Shown in pieces: positions 15,426 to 23,084 of a stretch of DNA of 32,287 nucleotides. A program made the translations under genes and the position numbers. Below the pieces are notes generated by a model that was not told the origin of the DNA, did not search any database, and was given only the letters and a program-made list of their open reading frames with translations. Each line of letters starts with the position of its first letter. The first letter of the stretch is position 1. This DNA comes from Clostridiales bacterium. GTDB taxonomy: Bacteria > Bacillota > Clostridia > Christensenellales > Aristaeellaceae. The stretch covers positions 1 through 32,287 of the forward strand of contig SVGO01000018.1 of NCBI GenBank assembly GCA_015056305.1, read 5' to 3'.

Positions 15426-16169
15426 ATGCTGGTACATGTGCTCTTTGCTGTGCGCGACAGGCGAAGTCTGCAGCGTCTGATCGGAGATATGGACGAGCAT
15501 TGCATTTTTGACATCGTGACGACGGGCGTGCAGGCGCTGCAGGCCTGCAGGAAGGCTGTGCCGGATATCCTGGTGATCGATGCTGTACTGCCGGGGCTAG
15601 ACGGTCTTGGCGTGGTGGATCGCTTAAGGCGTGATCTTGGCGGGCGCATGCCGCGGGTGATCGGCGGCTCGCGCACATGCTTTGGGCGAGCGGGCTTTCT
15701 GCGCCGCGGCGCGGATGCGGTCGTCGCAACGCCATGGAAACCAGAGACACTGAAAAGCGCTCTTTTGCTGGCGATGGCAGATAGGGAGGAGCGCATCGAT
15801 TGGGAGGCGCTCCGTCCGGCGAGGATAAAGGCAGGAGAGCTGCTTGAGCGAATGGGCATGCATGCCTCGCTCAAAGGCTATGCCTATCTTTCCTGCGCGG
15901 CAGCCTTAGCCAGCGAGAACGAGTCGCGGCTGCATGCCATCGGCAAGGGGCTTTACGCGCCGCTGGCAAAGCATTTTCGCACGACGAGTGGGAATGTCGA
16001 GCGCCTCATCCGGCACGCGGTGGAGAGCACCATGAGCGCGGCGCGGGCCAGGGGCGTATATTCGCTCTTTGGCAATACGATCGACCCTGCAAAGGGCAAG
16101 CCCACCAATGCGCAGATCATCGCGCTGCTTGCGCAGAAGATGCGGGTGGGAAACAGTGAGCAAGAATAA
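15426..16169 (+). CDS. spo0A: Spo0A-family sporulation response regulator with degenerate receiver domain
   Basis: 247 residues from the ATG at 15426, preceded by GGCGGG; an ATG 15 codons earlier has no site. The C-terminal DNA-binding domain (about 135-240) is clearly Spo0A: MHASLKGYAYLSCAAAL, LYAPLAKHFRTTSGNVERLIRHAVE, and YSLFGNTIDPAKGKPTNAQIIALLAQKM. The N-terminal receiver is aberrant: the phospho-acceptor Asp52 is kept in PDILVIDAVLPGLDG, but the acidic pair after strand 1 is replaced (FAVRDRRS instead of VADDNRE) and the conserved Lys of the LKP motif is Thr102 (ATPWKP). Spo0A is the master switch for entry into sporulation. Position after spoIVB is the canonical locus. A terminator follows. 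Confidence 0.85.
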   Translation: MLVHVLFAVRDRRSLQRLIGDMDEHCIFDIVTTGVQALQACRKAVPDILVIDAVLPGLDGLGVVDRLRRDLGGRMPRVIGGSRTCFGRAGFLRRGADAVVATPWKPETLKSALLLAMADREERIDWEALRPARIKAGELLERMGMHASLKGYAYLSCAAALASENESRLHAIGKGLYAPLAKHFRTTSGNVERLIRHAVESTMSAARARGVYSLFGNTIDPAKGKPTNAQIIALLAQKMRVGNSEQE

Positions 16170-16179
16170 AGCAATATGA

Positions 16180-16212
16180 AAAACGCCGCGTCCCAATGGG
16201 ACGCGGCGTTTT
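16180..16212. terminator. Bidirectional terminator between spo0A homologue and oxidoreductase
   Basis: A 15-bp perfect stem (AAAACGCCGCGTCCC with its complement) with a 3-base AAT loop, A/T flanked on both sides, between convergent genes. Confidence 0.9.
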
Positions 16213-16236
16213 GTGAGCATTTCCGTTTATTCTGTT

Positions 16237-17277
16237 TTACAGGGTGACAGTTTTTCTGGTTTCAGAGGACTCGTAAATGCCCAGAATGATCTCCAGCGGC
16301 AGACGGCCGGAGTAAGCGGTGGCGAGGAGCTCTTCGCCGCTGAGGATCGAGCGAACCAGGTTGCCGATCTGCAGCACGTGGCCGGCGTTGTCGATCGCCA
16401 TCGGATCGGACGCACCGGAATTCTTCGCCTGCGCGCCGACCGGCAGCCTGCACTCGAAATCGCCCAGATCCCAGTTGATGATGCTGTTCTCCTCCAGAAC
16501 GACGCTGCCCTTGTCGCCGCTGATGACAATGCGGCGCGGATAGCCCGGATAGCAGGTGGTGGAACCTTCGATGATGCCCAGCGCACCGTTTTCAAACTCG
16601 AGCACGGCGGCAGCGGCGTCTTCGACCTCCAGAGGCTTGCCGCCCTTTTCGCGGGTCAGGCAGCGCGCAATGCCGTTGATCGTCTTGACCGGGCCGAGCA
16701 GATAGCGGAATACGTCCACGCCGTGAATGCCCTGATTCATCATTGCGCCGCCGCCGTCCATCGCCTTGGTTGCACGCCATGCGCCGGAGTCATAGTAGGC
16801 ATTGGCGCGATAATAGCGCATGGACAGGCTCGCATGCGTGATCCTGCCGAACGCGCCGGCGTCGATCGCACGCTTGACCTCCTGCGTGGAGGCAGCGAAG
16901 CGATACTGGGAAATGATGCAGACCTTCATGCCGGTTTCCTTTTCGGCGGCGATCAGCGCGTCCGCCTCGGCGAGGGTCAGGCTCATCGGCTTTTCGCACA
17001 CGACATGCTTGCCGGCTTTCATCGCGGCGATCGCCTGGCTGGTGTGCAGGCCGCTGGGCGAACAGATGCTCACGGCGTCGACCTGCGGATCTTCCAGCAG
17101 GGCCTCGAGGGTGTCATAGCCCTTCACGCCGTATTCGGCGACGAACTTATCCAGGCTGGGTCTGCGCGGGCTGAAAGCGGCCACGAGCTCTGCGCCAGCG
17201 ATTTCGCGGATAGATTTTGCATGAAATTTGGCGATCGCGCCGCAGCCGATGATGCCAAAACGTACTTTCTTGTCCAT
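16237..17277 (-). CDS. Gfo/Idh/MocA family NAD(P)-dependent oxidoreductase
   Basis: 346 residues from the ATG at 17277, with GGAGAG 6 bases upstream. The N-terminal Rossmann fold opens with VRFGIIGCGAIAKFHAKSI, and the family motif HVVCEKPMSLTLAEAD (EKP lysine) lies near residue 95. The C-terminal domain includes MNQGIHGVDVFRYLLG, whose histidine is the usual catalytic partner. These enzymes oxidise or reduce sugars and inositols with NAD(P); the substrate cannot be told from sequence. The gene is monocistronic with its own promoter and a roughly 106-base leader. The frame stays open on this strand far upstream to about 19377, but only this segment has family motifs and a ribosome site. Confidence 0.9.
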   Translation of the reverse strand: MDKKVRFGIIGCGAIAKFHAKSIREIAGAELVAAFSPRRPSLDKFVAEYGVKGYDTLEALLEDPQVDAVSICSPSGLHTSQAIAAMKAGKHVVCEKPMSLTLAEADALIAAEKETGMKVCIISQYRFAASTQEVKRAIDAGAFGRITHASLSMRYYRANAYYDSGAWRATKAMDGGGAMMNQGIHGVDVFRYLLGPVKTINGIARCLTREKGGKPLEVEDAAAAVLEFENGALGIIEGSTTCYPGYPRRIVISGDKGSVVLEENSIINWDLGDFECRLPVGAQAKNSGASDPMAIDNAGHVLQIGNLVRSILSGEELLATAYSGRLPLEIILGIYESSETRKTVTL

Positions 17278-17389
17278 ATTCAACTCTCCGTCTCTGTGGG
17301 CCACGCGGACGACCGTTGCTGCGCGCGGACTAAAGGGTGATTGATGTATCGAAGGATCAGCGTTTTTTCCGGATGCTGAGTGTGTATTA

Positions 17390-17418
17390 AGAATAAATGA
17401 TCTGCATGAGCGTGTCAA
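17390..17418 (-). promoter_or_regulatory. Promoter of the Gfo/Idh/MocA oxidoreductase gene
   Basis: On the minus strand, a perfect TTGACA (17413-17418), 17-base spacer and TATTCT (17390-17395). The leader to the start codon is about 106 bases, with no clear regulatory fold. Confidence 0.65.
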
Positions 17419-17470
17419 CGAAAAATGTACAGATGCTGCATGCCATGAGCGAGCCGATGGATTGCGCACA

Positions 17471-17499
17471 TTGAAAAAGCGTGCCGGATGCAGTATAAT
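17471..17499 (+). promoter_or_regulatory. deoB operon promoter
   Basis: TTGAAA (17471-17476), 17-base spacer and a perfect TATAAT (17494-17499), about 64 bases before the deoB ATG. It is divergent from the oxidoreductase promoter. Confidence 0.8.
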
Positions 17500-17562
17500 A
17501 AGAACGTGGGGTATTGTCCTGTTTTTGGATGCATTCTGCCATTCCTTGAAAGGAGAACGGAT

Positions 17563-18729
17563 ATGAATAAAAAAGCGATTCTGATTGTGCTGGACAGCGT
17601 GGGCATCGGCGCGCTTGCGGATGCCGCCGCGTATGGCGACGTCGGGGCAGATACGCTGGGCCATATTGTCGCGTCCTGCCATCCGCAGATTCCCAATATG
17701 ATGAACCTTGGTCTGGGCAATATCGATGCAATCAGCTTTTCCAGTGATGTGACTGCGCCGCAGGGTTGCTATGGCAAGCTCAAGGAGGTTTCCGCAGGCA
17801 AGGACACGACAACCGGTCACTGGGAGATTGCCGGCGTGCAGCTCGCCCGTCCGTTCCCGACCTTCCCGGATGGTTTCCCGCAGGATTTTATCGAGCGCTT
17901 CGAGCAGGCGACCGGCCGCGGTACGCTGGGCAATAAGCCTGCCTCCGGCACGGCGATCCTCGACGAGCTGGGCGAGGAGCACATCGCTACCGGCAAGCTG
18001 ATCGTCTATACCTCCGCCGACAGCGTCTTCCAGATTGCTGCCAACGAGGAGGTTGTCCCTGTTGCAGAGCTTTATCGTTATTGCGAGATTGCGCGCGAGA
18101 TGCTCACCGGCGATCTGGAGGTCGGCCGCGTGATTGCGCGTCCGTTTGTGGGCGAGAAGGCCGGCGCGTTCAAGCGAACAGGGAATCGCCGCGATTTCAG
18201 CGCCGTGCCGCCGACGACCATGCTCGATCTGCTCGAGCAAAACGGCAAGACCGTCTACGGCGTGGGCAAGATTGAAGATATCTTCTGCCTGCGCGGCATC
18301 ACCAAGTCCAATCATGCGGCGGGCAACGCCAAGTGCATGGAGGCGACGTTTGCCGCCATGCAGGAGGACTTTGACGGCCTGCTGTTCGTCAATCTCGTGG
18401 ACTTTGACATGGTCTATGGCCATCGCCGTGACGTCGAGGGCTATGCGAAGGCGCTGGAGACGTTCGATGCACAGATCCCGCAGATCAAGGCGCTTATGGG
18501 CGAGGACGATATCCTGATCCTGACCGCGGATCACGGCTGCGATCCCTGCCACACGGGCACGGATCACACGCGCGAGCATGTGCCGGTGCTGGTCTGGGGC
18601 AAGAAGCTGAGGGGCGGCGTGAACCTCGGCATCCGCGAGACGTACGCCGATCTGAGCGCGACGGTGCTGGATTTCTTTGGCATTGAAAATACGCTCAAGG
18701 GTACGTCGATGCTCCCTGAGATGAAATAA
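17563..18729 (+). CDS. deoB: Phosphopentomutase
   Basis: 388 residues, the usual length; AAAGGAG lies 8 bases before the ATG. Alkaline-phosphatase-fold motifs are clear: AILIVLDSVGIGALADA with the first metal-binding Asp, ADTLGHI, KDTTTGHWEIAG with the phosphorylatable Thr, and the metal motif LTADHGCDPCHTGTDHTREHVPVLVWG near the C-terminus. The enzyme interconverts (deoxy)ribose 1-phosphate and 5-phosphate in nucleoside catabolism and salvage. It heads an apparent unit with a pseudouridine synthase and a purine nucleoside phosphorylase, whose product is its substrate. Confidence 0.96.
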   Translation: MNKKAILIVLDSVGIGALADAAAYGDVGADTLGHIVASCHPQIPNMMNLGLGNIDAISFSSDVTAPQGCYGKLKEVSAGKDTTTGHWEIAGVQLARPFPTFPDGFPQDFIERFEQATGRGTLGNKPASGTAILDELGEEHIATGKLIVYTSADSVFQIAANEEVVPVAELYRYCEIAREMLTGDLEVGRVIARPFVGEKAGAFKRTGNRRDFSAVPPTTMLDLLEQNGKTVYGVGKIEDIFCLRGITKSNHAAGNAKCMEATFAAMQEDFDGLLFVNLVDFDMVYGHRRDVEGYAKALETFDAQIPQIKALMGEDDILILTADHGCDPCHTGTDHTREHVPVLVWGKKLRGGVNLGIRETYADLSATVLDFFGIENTLKGTSMLPEMK

Positions 18730-18738
18730 GAAGATGGA

Positions 18739-19368
18739 ATGCGTATGGAGATTCTCTTTCAGGACAGGGATCTGGCTGTGATTGTCAAGCCCGTCGGGCT
18801 TGAGTCGCAGGCGCAGGTGCCGCAGGAGCTGGAAAAGCAGCTCGGCGGCACGTTCTATCCCGTGCACAGGCTGGATCTGAACGTTGGCGGTGTGATGGTC
18901 TACGCCCGCACGAAGCAGGCTGCTGCTGCGCTTTCCCGTGCGATTCAGGAGGGCGCGATGGTCAAGGAATACGTGGCCTTGGTGCACGGCGCGCCGCCGG
19001 AGAGCGGCGATTGGGAGGATCTGCTGTTTAAGGATTCCTCCAAGAACAAGGTGTTCGTGGTCAAACGCATGCGCGGCGGCGTGAAAAAGGCGCGTCTGGA
19101 ATACAGGCGGCTCACGCAGGGCGAAACCTCGCTCGTACATATCCGCCTTTATACGGGCCGCAGCCATCAGATCCGCGTGCAGTTTTCCAGCCGCGGCTTC
19201 CCGCTGGTGGGCGACCACAAGTACGGCTCGCGCGACGGGGCAAGCGCGCCGATGCTCTTTTCCTGCCGGATCACATTCCCGTGGAAAGGGAAGAGCCGCA
19301 GCTTCGAGGCGTATCCTGATTGGGCGCGGCCGGTAGCGGCTGCTGCCTCCGAAGAGACGAATGCGTAG
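18739..19368 (+). CDS. RluA-family pseudouridine synthase, short form
   Basis: 209 residues from the ATG at 18739; an ATG two codons later is an alternative, and neither has a strong ribosome site, so coupling to deoB ending 9 bases upstream is likely. It has the RluA catalytic motif HRLDLNVGGVMVYA with the nucleophilic Asp near residue 45, an early NKP-like motif (IVKPVGLESQ), and the C-terminal LYTGRSHQIRVQFSSRGFPLVGDHKYG block. No S4 RNA-binding domain precedes it. It isomerises uridine in a rRNA or tRNA target that cannot be predicted. Lying between deoB and the phosphorylase gene may reflect simple co-transcription. Confidence 0.88.
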   Translation: MRMEILFQDRDLAVIVKPVGLESQAQVPQELEKQLGGTFYPVHRLDLNVGGVMVYARTKQAAAALSRAIQEGAMVKEYVALVHGAPPESGDWEDLLFKDSSKNKVFVVKRMRGGVKKARLEYRRLTQGETSLVHIRLYTGRSHQIRVQFSSRGFPLVGDHKYGSRDGASAPMLFSCRITFPWKGKSRSFEAYPDWARPVAAAASEETNA

Positions 19369-19415
19369 AACAACCAAGAATAAATGTACGATTCAAAAGC
19401 AAAGGAGGCGGCAAA

Positions 19416-20231
19416 ATGGACGAAATGAAGCGAATCAACCTGGCGGCAGAAAAGGCGATTTCCGTGCTGGGCGGCGCCGAAATCGGCGTGATTCTGGGCA
19501 GCGGCCTGGGCGACTATGCCGATACGATTCGGGATGCAAAGCGACTTGCGTACAGCGAGATCCCAGGCTTCCCGGTGTCCACCGTGCCGGGGCATGCGGG
19601 CATGCTGGTCGGCGGCGAGCTGCATGGCCGACGCGTGGTGATGATGCAGGGCCGCTTTCATTATTACGAAGGCTACTCGATGAAGGACGTGACGCTGCCT
19701 GTCCGCGTGATGCAGAAGATGGGCGTGAAGACGCTGATTGTGACCAATGCGTGCGGCGGCGTGAACCTGTCCTTCAAACCCGGCGATCTGATGGTGATCA
19801 CCGACATGCTCAGCCTGACCGGCGTCAATCCGCTGATGGGCCCGAATCTCGACGAATTTGGTCCGCGCTTCCCGGATATGAGCTGTGTGTTTGACAAGGA
19901 GCTGCGCGCGCTGGCGCACAGCTGCGCGACCCAACAGGGCATGCGCCTGCAGGAGGGCGTATACTGCCAGTTCCCCGGCCCGTGCTACGAGACGCCGGCG
20001 GAGGTGCGAATGGCGCGCATCCTCGGCGCGGACGCGGTGGGCATGTCCACCGTGCCGGAAGCCATGGTCGCCCGCCACGGCGGCATGCGTGTGCTGGGCG
20101 TCAGCTGCATCACCAATATGGCGGCGGGCATCCTCAATCAGCCGCTGTGCCATGAAGAGGTGACCGAGACGGCAAACCGCGTCAAAGAGCAGTTCAAGGG
20201 ATTGCTTGATGGTGTGATTGCGAAACTGTAA
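19416..20231 (+). CDS. Purine nucleoside phosphorylase, trimeric family 2
   Basis: 271 residues from the ATG at 19416, which has a perfect AAAGGAGG 7 bases upstream. Motifs are those of trimeric PNP (PunA type): IGVILGSGLGDYAD for phosphate binding, PGHAGMLVGG, QGRFHYYEGY, TNACGGVN, the purine-site region QFPGPCYETPAEVRM, ADAVGMSTVPEAM, and SCITNMAAG near the C-terminus. It cleaves purine (deoxy)nucleosides with phosphate to base and pentose 1-phosphate, which DeoB then converts to pentose 5-phosphate. It is 47 bases after the pseudouridine synthase gene. Confidence 0.94.
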   Translation: MDEMKRINLAAEKAISVLGGAEIGVILGSGLGDYADTIRDAKRLAYSEIPGFPVSTVPGHAGMLVGGELHGRRVVMMQGRFHYYEGYSMKDVTLPVRVMQKMGVKTLIVTNACGGVNLSFKPGDLMVITDMLSLTGVNPLMGPNLDEFGPRFPDMSCVFDKELRALAHSCATQQGMRLQEGVYCQFPGPCYETPAEVRMARILGADAVGMSTVPEAMVARHGGMRVLGVSCITNMAAGILNQPLCHEEVTETANRVKEQFKGLLDGVIAKL

Positions 20232-20290
20232 AATCCGGCTGCAGGCAAGGTTTTGCGCAGCGCCGGATGGGAATGTACGGAGGATAAGCC

Positions 20291-21220
20291 ATGGAAAAGT
20301 GGGGCGCCGTAGCGCAGGTGGTTGCGCCGATTTTCGCGGCGGTGTTCATGGGCATTTGGGCGCGCAGAAAAAGCCTGCTGACGCTCAAAGAAGTGAAGGG
20401 TCTGCAGCAGTACGTGATGAACTTTGGCGTGCCCTGCGTGCTGTTCAACTCCTGCCTGGGCGCAGCGATGAGCGCGGAATCGGCAGCCAGCTTTGCAATG
20501 GTCTTTCCGACCATTCTGCTGAGCATGCTCTTTGCGTTCTTTGTGCTCAGAAAGAAAATGCCTTATCACAATCTGCCCATGCTTTTTGCTGCGCAGGAAA
20601 GCGGTATGCTGGGCATTCCACTGTATCTGACGCTGTTCGGCGCGGCGCATGTGTTCAAGATGGGCGTGCTGGATCTGGCGCAGTCGCTGGTGTCCATTGC
20701 CACGCTCTCGATCCTTGCGGCGGACACCGGAGAGAATCCGACGCCTGGCGCGATTGCCGGCAAGGTGCTGCGCTCGCCGATGCTGCTGATGAGCGCTGCG
20801 GGCCTACTGCTGAATGTCTCCGGGGCGAAGGTTGTGCTGGATCAGGCAGGTCTGCTGGATGTGCTTACGGCAATGACGGAGTTTATCGCGCAGCCTGTCA
20901 GCGCGCTGATGCTCTTCAGCGTCGGCTTCAGCCTTTCCCTGTCGGAGAGGAATCGAAGCGTGATCATGCGCCTGAGCGCTATTCATTTTATTCTTCTGGC
21001 AGGCGCAGGCCTGATCATGCAGGGAATCATGCTGCTGATTCCGCATGTGGAAGCCGAAACGCGCTGGGCGATCCTCATGTACACCACGCTGCCGGGCAGC
21101 TATATCGCCACGACGCTGGGCCGGACGCAGGAGGAGACGGAGATCGCTTCCGGCGTGTGTTCGCTGCTGACGATCGTCAGCCTTGCGGTGTTCTGCGTGA
21201 TCGCCGTGTTTGTGGCATAA
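20291..21220 (+). CDS. AEC (auxin efflux carrier) family transporter
   Basis: 309 residues with about ten hydrophobic segments arranged as two five-helix halves; GGAGG lies 8 bases before the ATG. Features fit the AEC family: VAPIFAAVFMGIWARR at the start, GLQQYVMNFGVPCVLFNSCL with the helix-breaking proline, FAAQESGMLGIPLYL, and TTLPGSYIATTLG in the last third. Characterised bacterial members export or import organic acids such as malate. It follows the phosphorylase gene by 59 bases on the same strand and may be co-transcribed; a link to nucleoside use is only suggestive. Confidence 0.88.
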   Translation: MEKWGAVAQVVAPIFAAVFMGIWARRKSLLTLKEVKGLQQYVMNFGVPCVLFNSCLGAAMSAESAASFAMVFPTILLSMLFAFFVLRKKMPYHNLPMLFAAQESGMLGIPLYLTLFGAAHVFKMGVLDLAQSLVSIATLSILAADTGENPTPGAIAGKVLRSPMLLMSAAGLLLNVSGAKVVLDQAGLLDVLTAMTEFIAQPVSALMLFSVGFSLSLSERNRSVIMRLSAIHFILLAGAGLIMQGIMLLIPHVEAETRWAILMYTTLPGSYIATTLGRTQEETEIASGVCSLLTIVSLAVFCVIAVFVA

Positions 21221-21230
21221 ATGGAATAAC

Positions 21231-21271
21231 AAAAAACCGCGGTCTCTGTTCTGCAAAGATCGCGGTTTTTT
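21231..21271. terminator. Bidirectional terminator between transporter and gltX
   Basis: A 15-bp stem with one G-U (AAAAAACCGCGGTCT against AGATCGCGGTTTTTT), 11-base loop, A run on one side and T run on the other, between convergent genes. Confidence 0.85.
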
Positions 21272-21283
21272 CGTTATCGGGAA

Positions 21284-22831
21284 TCAGAGCTTCGCCATCG
21301 CGTCATTCAGGCGCTTCATGGCTTCGTCCTTGCCCAGCAGATAGAGCATCTCGAACGCGCCGCCCGGGGTCGCAGTGCGGCCAGTGACGGCGATGCGCAG
21401 CGGCCAGAGCACGGTGGCGTTCTTCATGCCGGTCTGCGGGATGGCCTCCATGATCACGTCGTGCAGCGTCGTCTCGCTCCAGTCGGTAATGCCCTCGAGG
21501 ATCGGCTTCACAAACTCCAGCGCGGTTTTGCTGGTCTCCAGCGTGGACTTGCTCTTCTTGTTGACGAACATCGCCACGTCCAGCTCCGGCATCTCGGCCA
21601 GGAAGTCAACCATGCCCGGCAGCTGGGAGAAGATCTCCGTGCGCGCCTGCAGCAGCTCGGAAATACGCTTGAAGTCGAACTTCTGGGGATCGAGCACCTT
21701 CGCCAGCCACGGCGCAGCCTTCTCCTGGAACTGCTCCGGGGTCAGCTTGCGGATGTACTCGGCGTTGAACCACTTCATCTTGTCGTAATCGAAGAAGGAC
21801 GGGCTCTTGGACAGGCCCTCGAGATCAAAGATCTCTTCCAGCTCCTTGAGGGAGTAGAATTCGCGCTCGCCGCGCGGGCTCCAGCCCAGCAGAACCAGAT
21901 AGTTGATGATCGCCTCGACCAGGTAGCCGTCGGCCATCAGGTCCTCAAAGGAGGGATCGCCCTGGCTCTTGGACATCTTGCGCTTGACGATCGCCTTCTT
22001 CGGCTGGCCGTTTTCGTCCAGCACGAGGTTGCCGTTTTCGTCGGTCTCCATGGTGTAAACGCCGGTCTTCTTGTCGCGCAGCGTGCCCTCGACCATAACC
22101 GGGGTCAGATGCACATACGTCGGCGGAGTCCAGCCGAAGGCCTCGTAGAGCAGATTGTACTTCGGGGCGGAGGAGAGGTACTCGTTGCCACGCATGACAT
22201 GGGTGATGCCCATGGTGTGGTCGTCGATGACGTTGGCGAAGTTGTAGGTCGGCAGGCCGTCGGCCTTGATGAGCACGTTGTCATCCAGCGTGTCGCAGTC
22301 GACCTCGACATGGCCGTAGATCACGTCGTCAAAGCCCGCCTTGCCCTCGGTGGGAACGTTCTGGCGGATGACGTAGGGCTCGCCGGCAGCGATCTTCGCC
22401 TCGATCTCTTCCTTGCTCAGATGCAGGCAGTGCTTGTCGTACTTGAAGGTCTCGCCCTTGGCGTCGGCCTTGGCGCGCTCCTCGTCCAGGCGCTCCTTGG
22501 TGCAGAAGCAGTAGTAGGCGCCACCCTTTTCGACCAGCTCCTTGGCGTAGGGGAGGTACATGTTCTTGCGCTCGGACTGGACGTACGGGCCGCACGGGCC
22601 GCCGACGTCCGGGCCTTCGTCGTGCAGAAGACCGGCGGTCTTCATGGAATTGTAGATCACGTCGACAGCGCCCTTCACCTCGCGCTCCTGATCGGTATCC
22701 TCGATGCGCAGGATGAACTTGCCGCCATTGCGGCGCGCCCAGAGATAGGTATACAGCGCGGTGCGCAGGTTGCCCAGATGCATATAGCCGGTCGGGCTCG
22801 GCGCAAAGCGCGTGCGGACTTCGTTAGACAT
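21284..22831 (-). CDS. gltX: Glutamyl-tRNA synthetase
   Basis: 515 residues from the ATG at 22831, with a GAGAG-type site upstream. Class I signatures are visible: [20 protein letters not shown] (HIGH-type HLGN at 18-21), RIEDTDQER, and [10 protein letters not shown] near residue 285. About 25 residues just before KMSKS ([20 protein letters not shown] and onward) look like an insertion relative to shorter GltX proteins and may explain the greater length. It charges tRNA-Glu. The gene lies 253 bases downstream of glnS on the same strand, with an inverted repeat pair between. No good promoter was seen immediately upstream, so read-through from glnS is possible. Confidence 0.95.
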   Translation of the reverse strand: MSNEVRTRFAPSPTGYMHLGNLRTALYTYLWARRNGGKFILRIEDTDQEREVKGAVDVIYNSMKTAGLLHDEGPDVGGPCGPYVQSERKNMYLPYAKELVEKGGAYYCFCTKERLDEERAKADAKGETFKYDKHCLHLSKEEIEAKIAAGEPYVIRQNVPTEGKAGFDDVIYGHVEVDCDTLDDNVLIKADGLPTYNFANVIDDHTMGITHVMRGNEYLSSAPKYNLLYEAFGWTPPTYVHLTPVMVEGTLRDKKTGVYTMETDENGNLVLDENGQPKKAIVKRKMSKSQGDPSFEDLMADGYLVEAIINYLVLLGWSPRGEREFYSLKELEEIFDLEGLSKSPSFFDYDKMKWFNAEYIRKLTPEQFQEKAAPWLAKVLDPQKFDFKRISELLQARTEIFSQLPGMVDFLAEMPELDVAMFVNKKSKSTLETSKTALEFVKPILEGITDWSETTLHDVIMEAIPQTGMKNATVLWPLRIAVTGRTATPGGAFEMLYLLGKDEAMKRLNDAMAKL

Positions 22832-22867
22832 GGATGCTCTCTCTTTCTTGCGAAGACGGGGGAAACG

Positions 22868-22937
22868 AGGGAGACGATGCGGGCTCTGCCCGCACCCGGC
22901 AGGGACATTGTCCCTGCACCCTTCCTCCGCTTCGCGG
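22868..22937 (-). repeat. Double-hairpin intergenic repeat, copy C
   Basis: On the minus strand it runs CCGCGAAGCGGAGGAAGGG, then hairpin 1 (22899-22917, GCAGGGAC/GTCCCTGC), GCCGGG, then hairpin 2 (22878-22894, TGCGGGC/GCCCGCA), then a diverged ATCGTC end. The outermost bases include CGAGGGAGA, found inverted just beyond copy D. Both stems use base pairs different from copies A, B and E yet remain fully paired. This copy lies upstream of gltX rather than after a stop codon. Confidence 0.7.
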
Positions 22938-22958
22938 CAGTTTTAAGATATTGGGAGA

Positions 22959-22978
22959 GGGGCGGCTATTGCCGCCCC
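22959..22978. other. Central hairpin between repeat copies C and D
   Basis: A perfect 8-bp stem, GGGGCGGC with its complement, around a TATT loop. It sits at the midpoint of the inverted pair, as the terminator at 452-483 does between A and B, but lacks a strong T run on either strand, so termination between glnS and gltX would be weak. Confidence 0.6.
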
Positions 22979-22997
22979 ATGAATAGATGCTTTTAAC

Positions 22998-23068
22998 AGG
23001 CGCGAAGCGCGCATGGGGTCAAGGGGCGAAGTCCCTTGCAGGGGGTTGGGGACGGCGTCCCCAACGTT
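22998..23068 (+). repeat. Double-hairpin intergenic repeat, copy D
   Basis: It runs AGGCGCGAAGCGCGCATGGG, then hairpin 1 (23020-23038, CAAGGGGC/GTCCCTTG with GAA loop), AGGGGG, then hairpin 2 (23046-23064, TTGGGGAC/GTCCCCAA), then AACGTT. It ends 17 bases beyond the glnS stop codon and is inverted relative to copy C. Confidence 0.7.
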
Positions 23069-23084
23069 CTCCCTCGCTGCCCAC

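Noticed and set aside
17278-19377. Very long open frame on the minus strand continuing upstream of the oxidoreductase (about 1046 codons in total)
   Set aside because: It runs opposite deoB and the pseudouridine synthase gene, has no family motifs outside 16237-17277, and only the ATG at 17277 has a ribosome site; it is an artefact of high G+C codon usage.
20232-20280. ATCCGGC...GCCGGAT hairpin after the phosphorylase gene as a terminator
   Set aside because: Long unpaired loop and no T run; the AEC gene probably reads through.
22832-22867. Dedicated gltX promoter
   Set aside because: No credible -35/-10 pair between the repeat and the gltX start.
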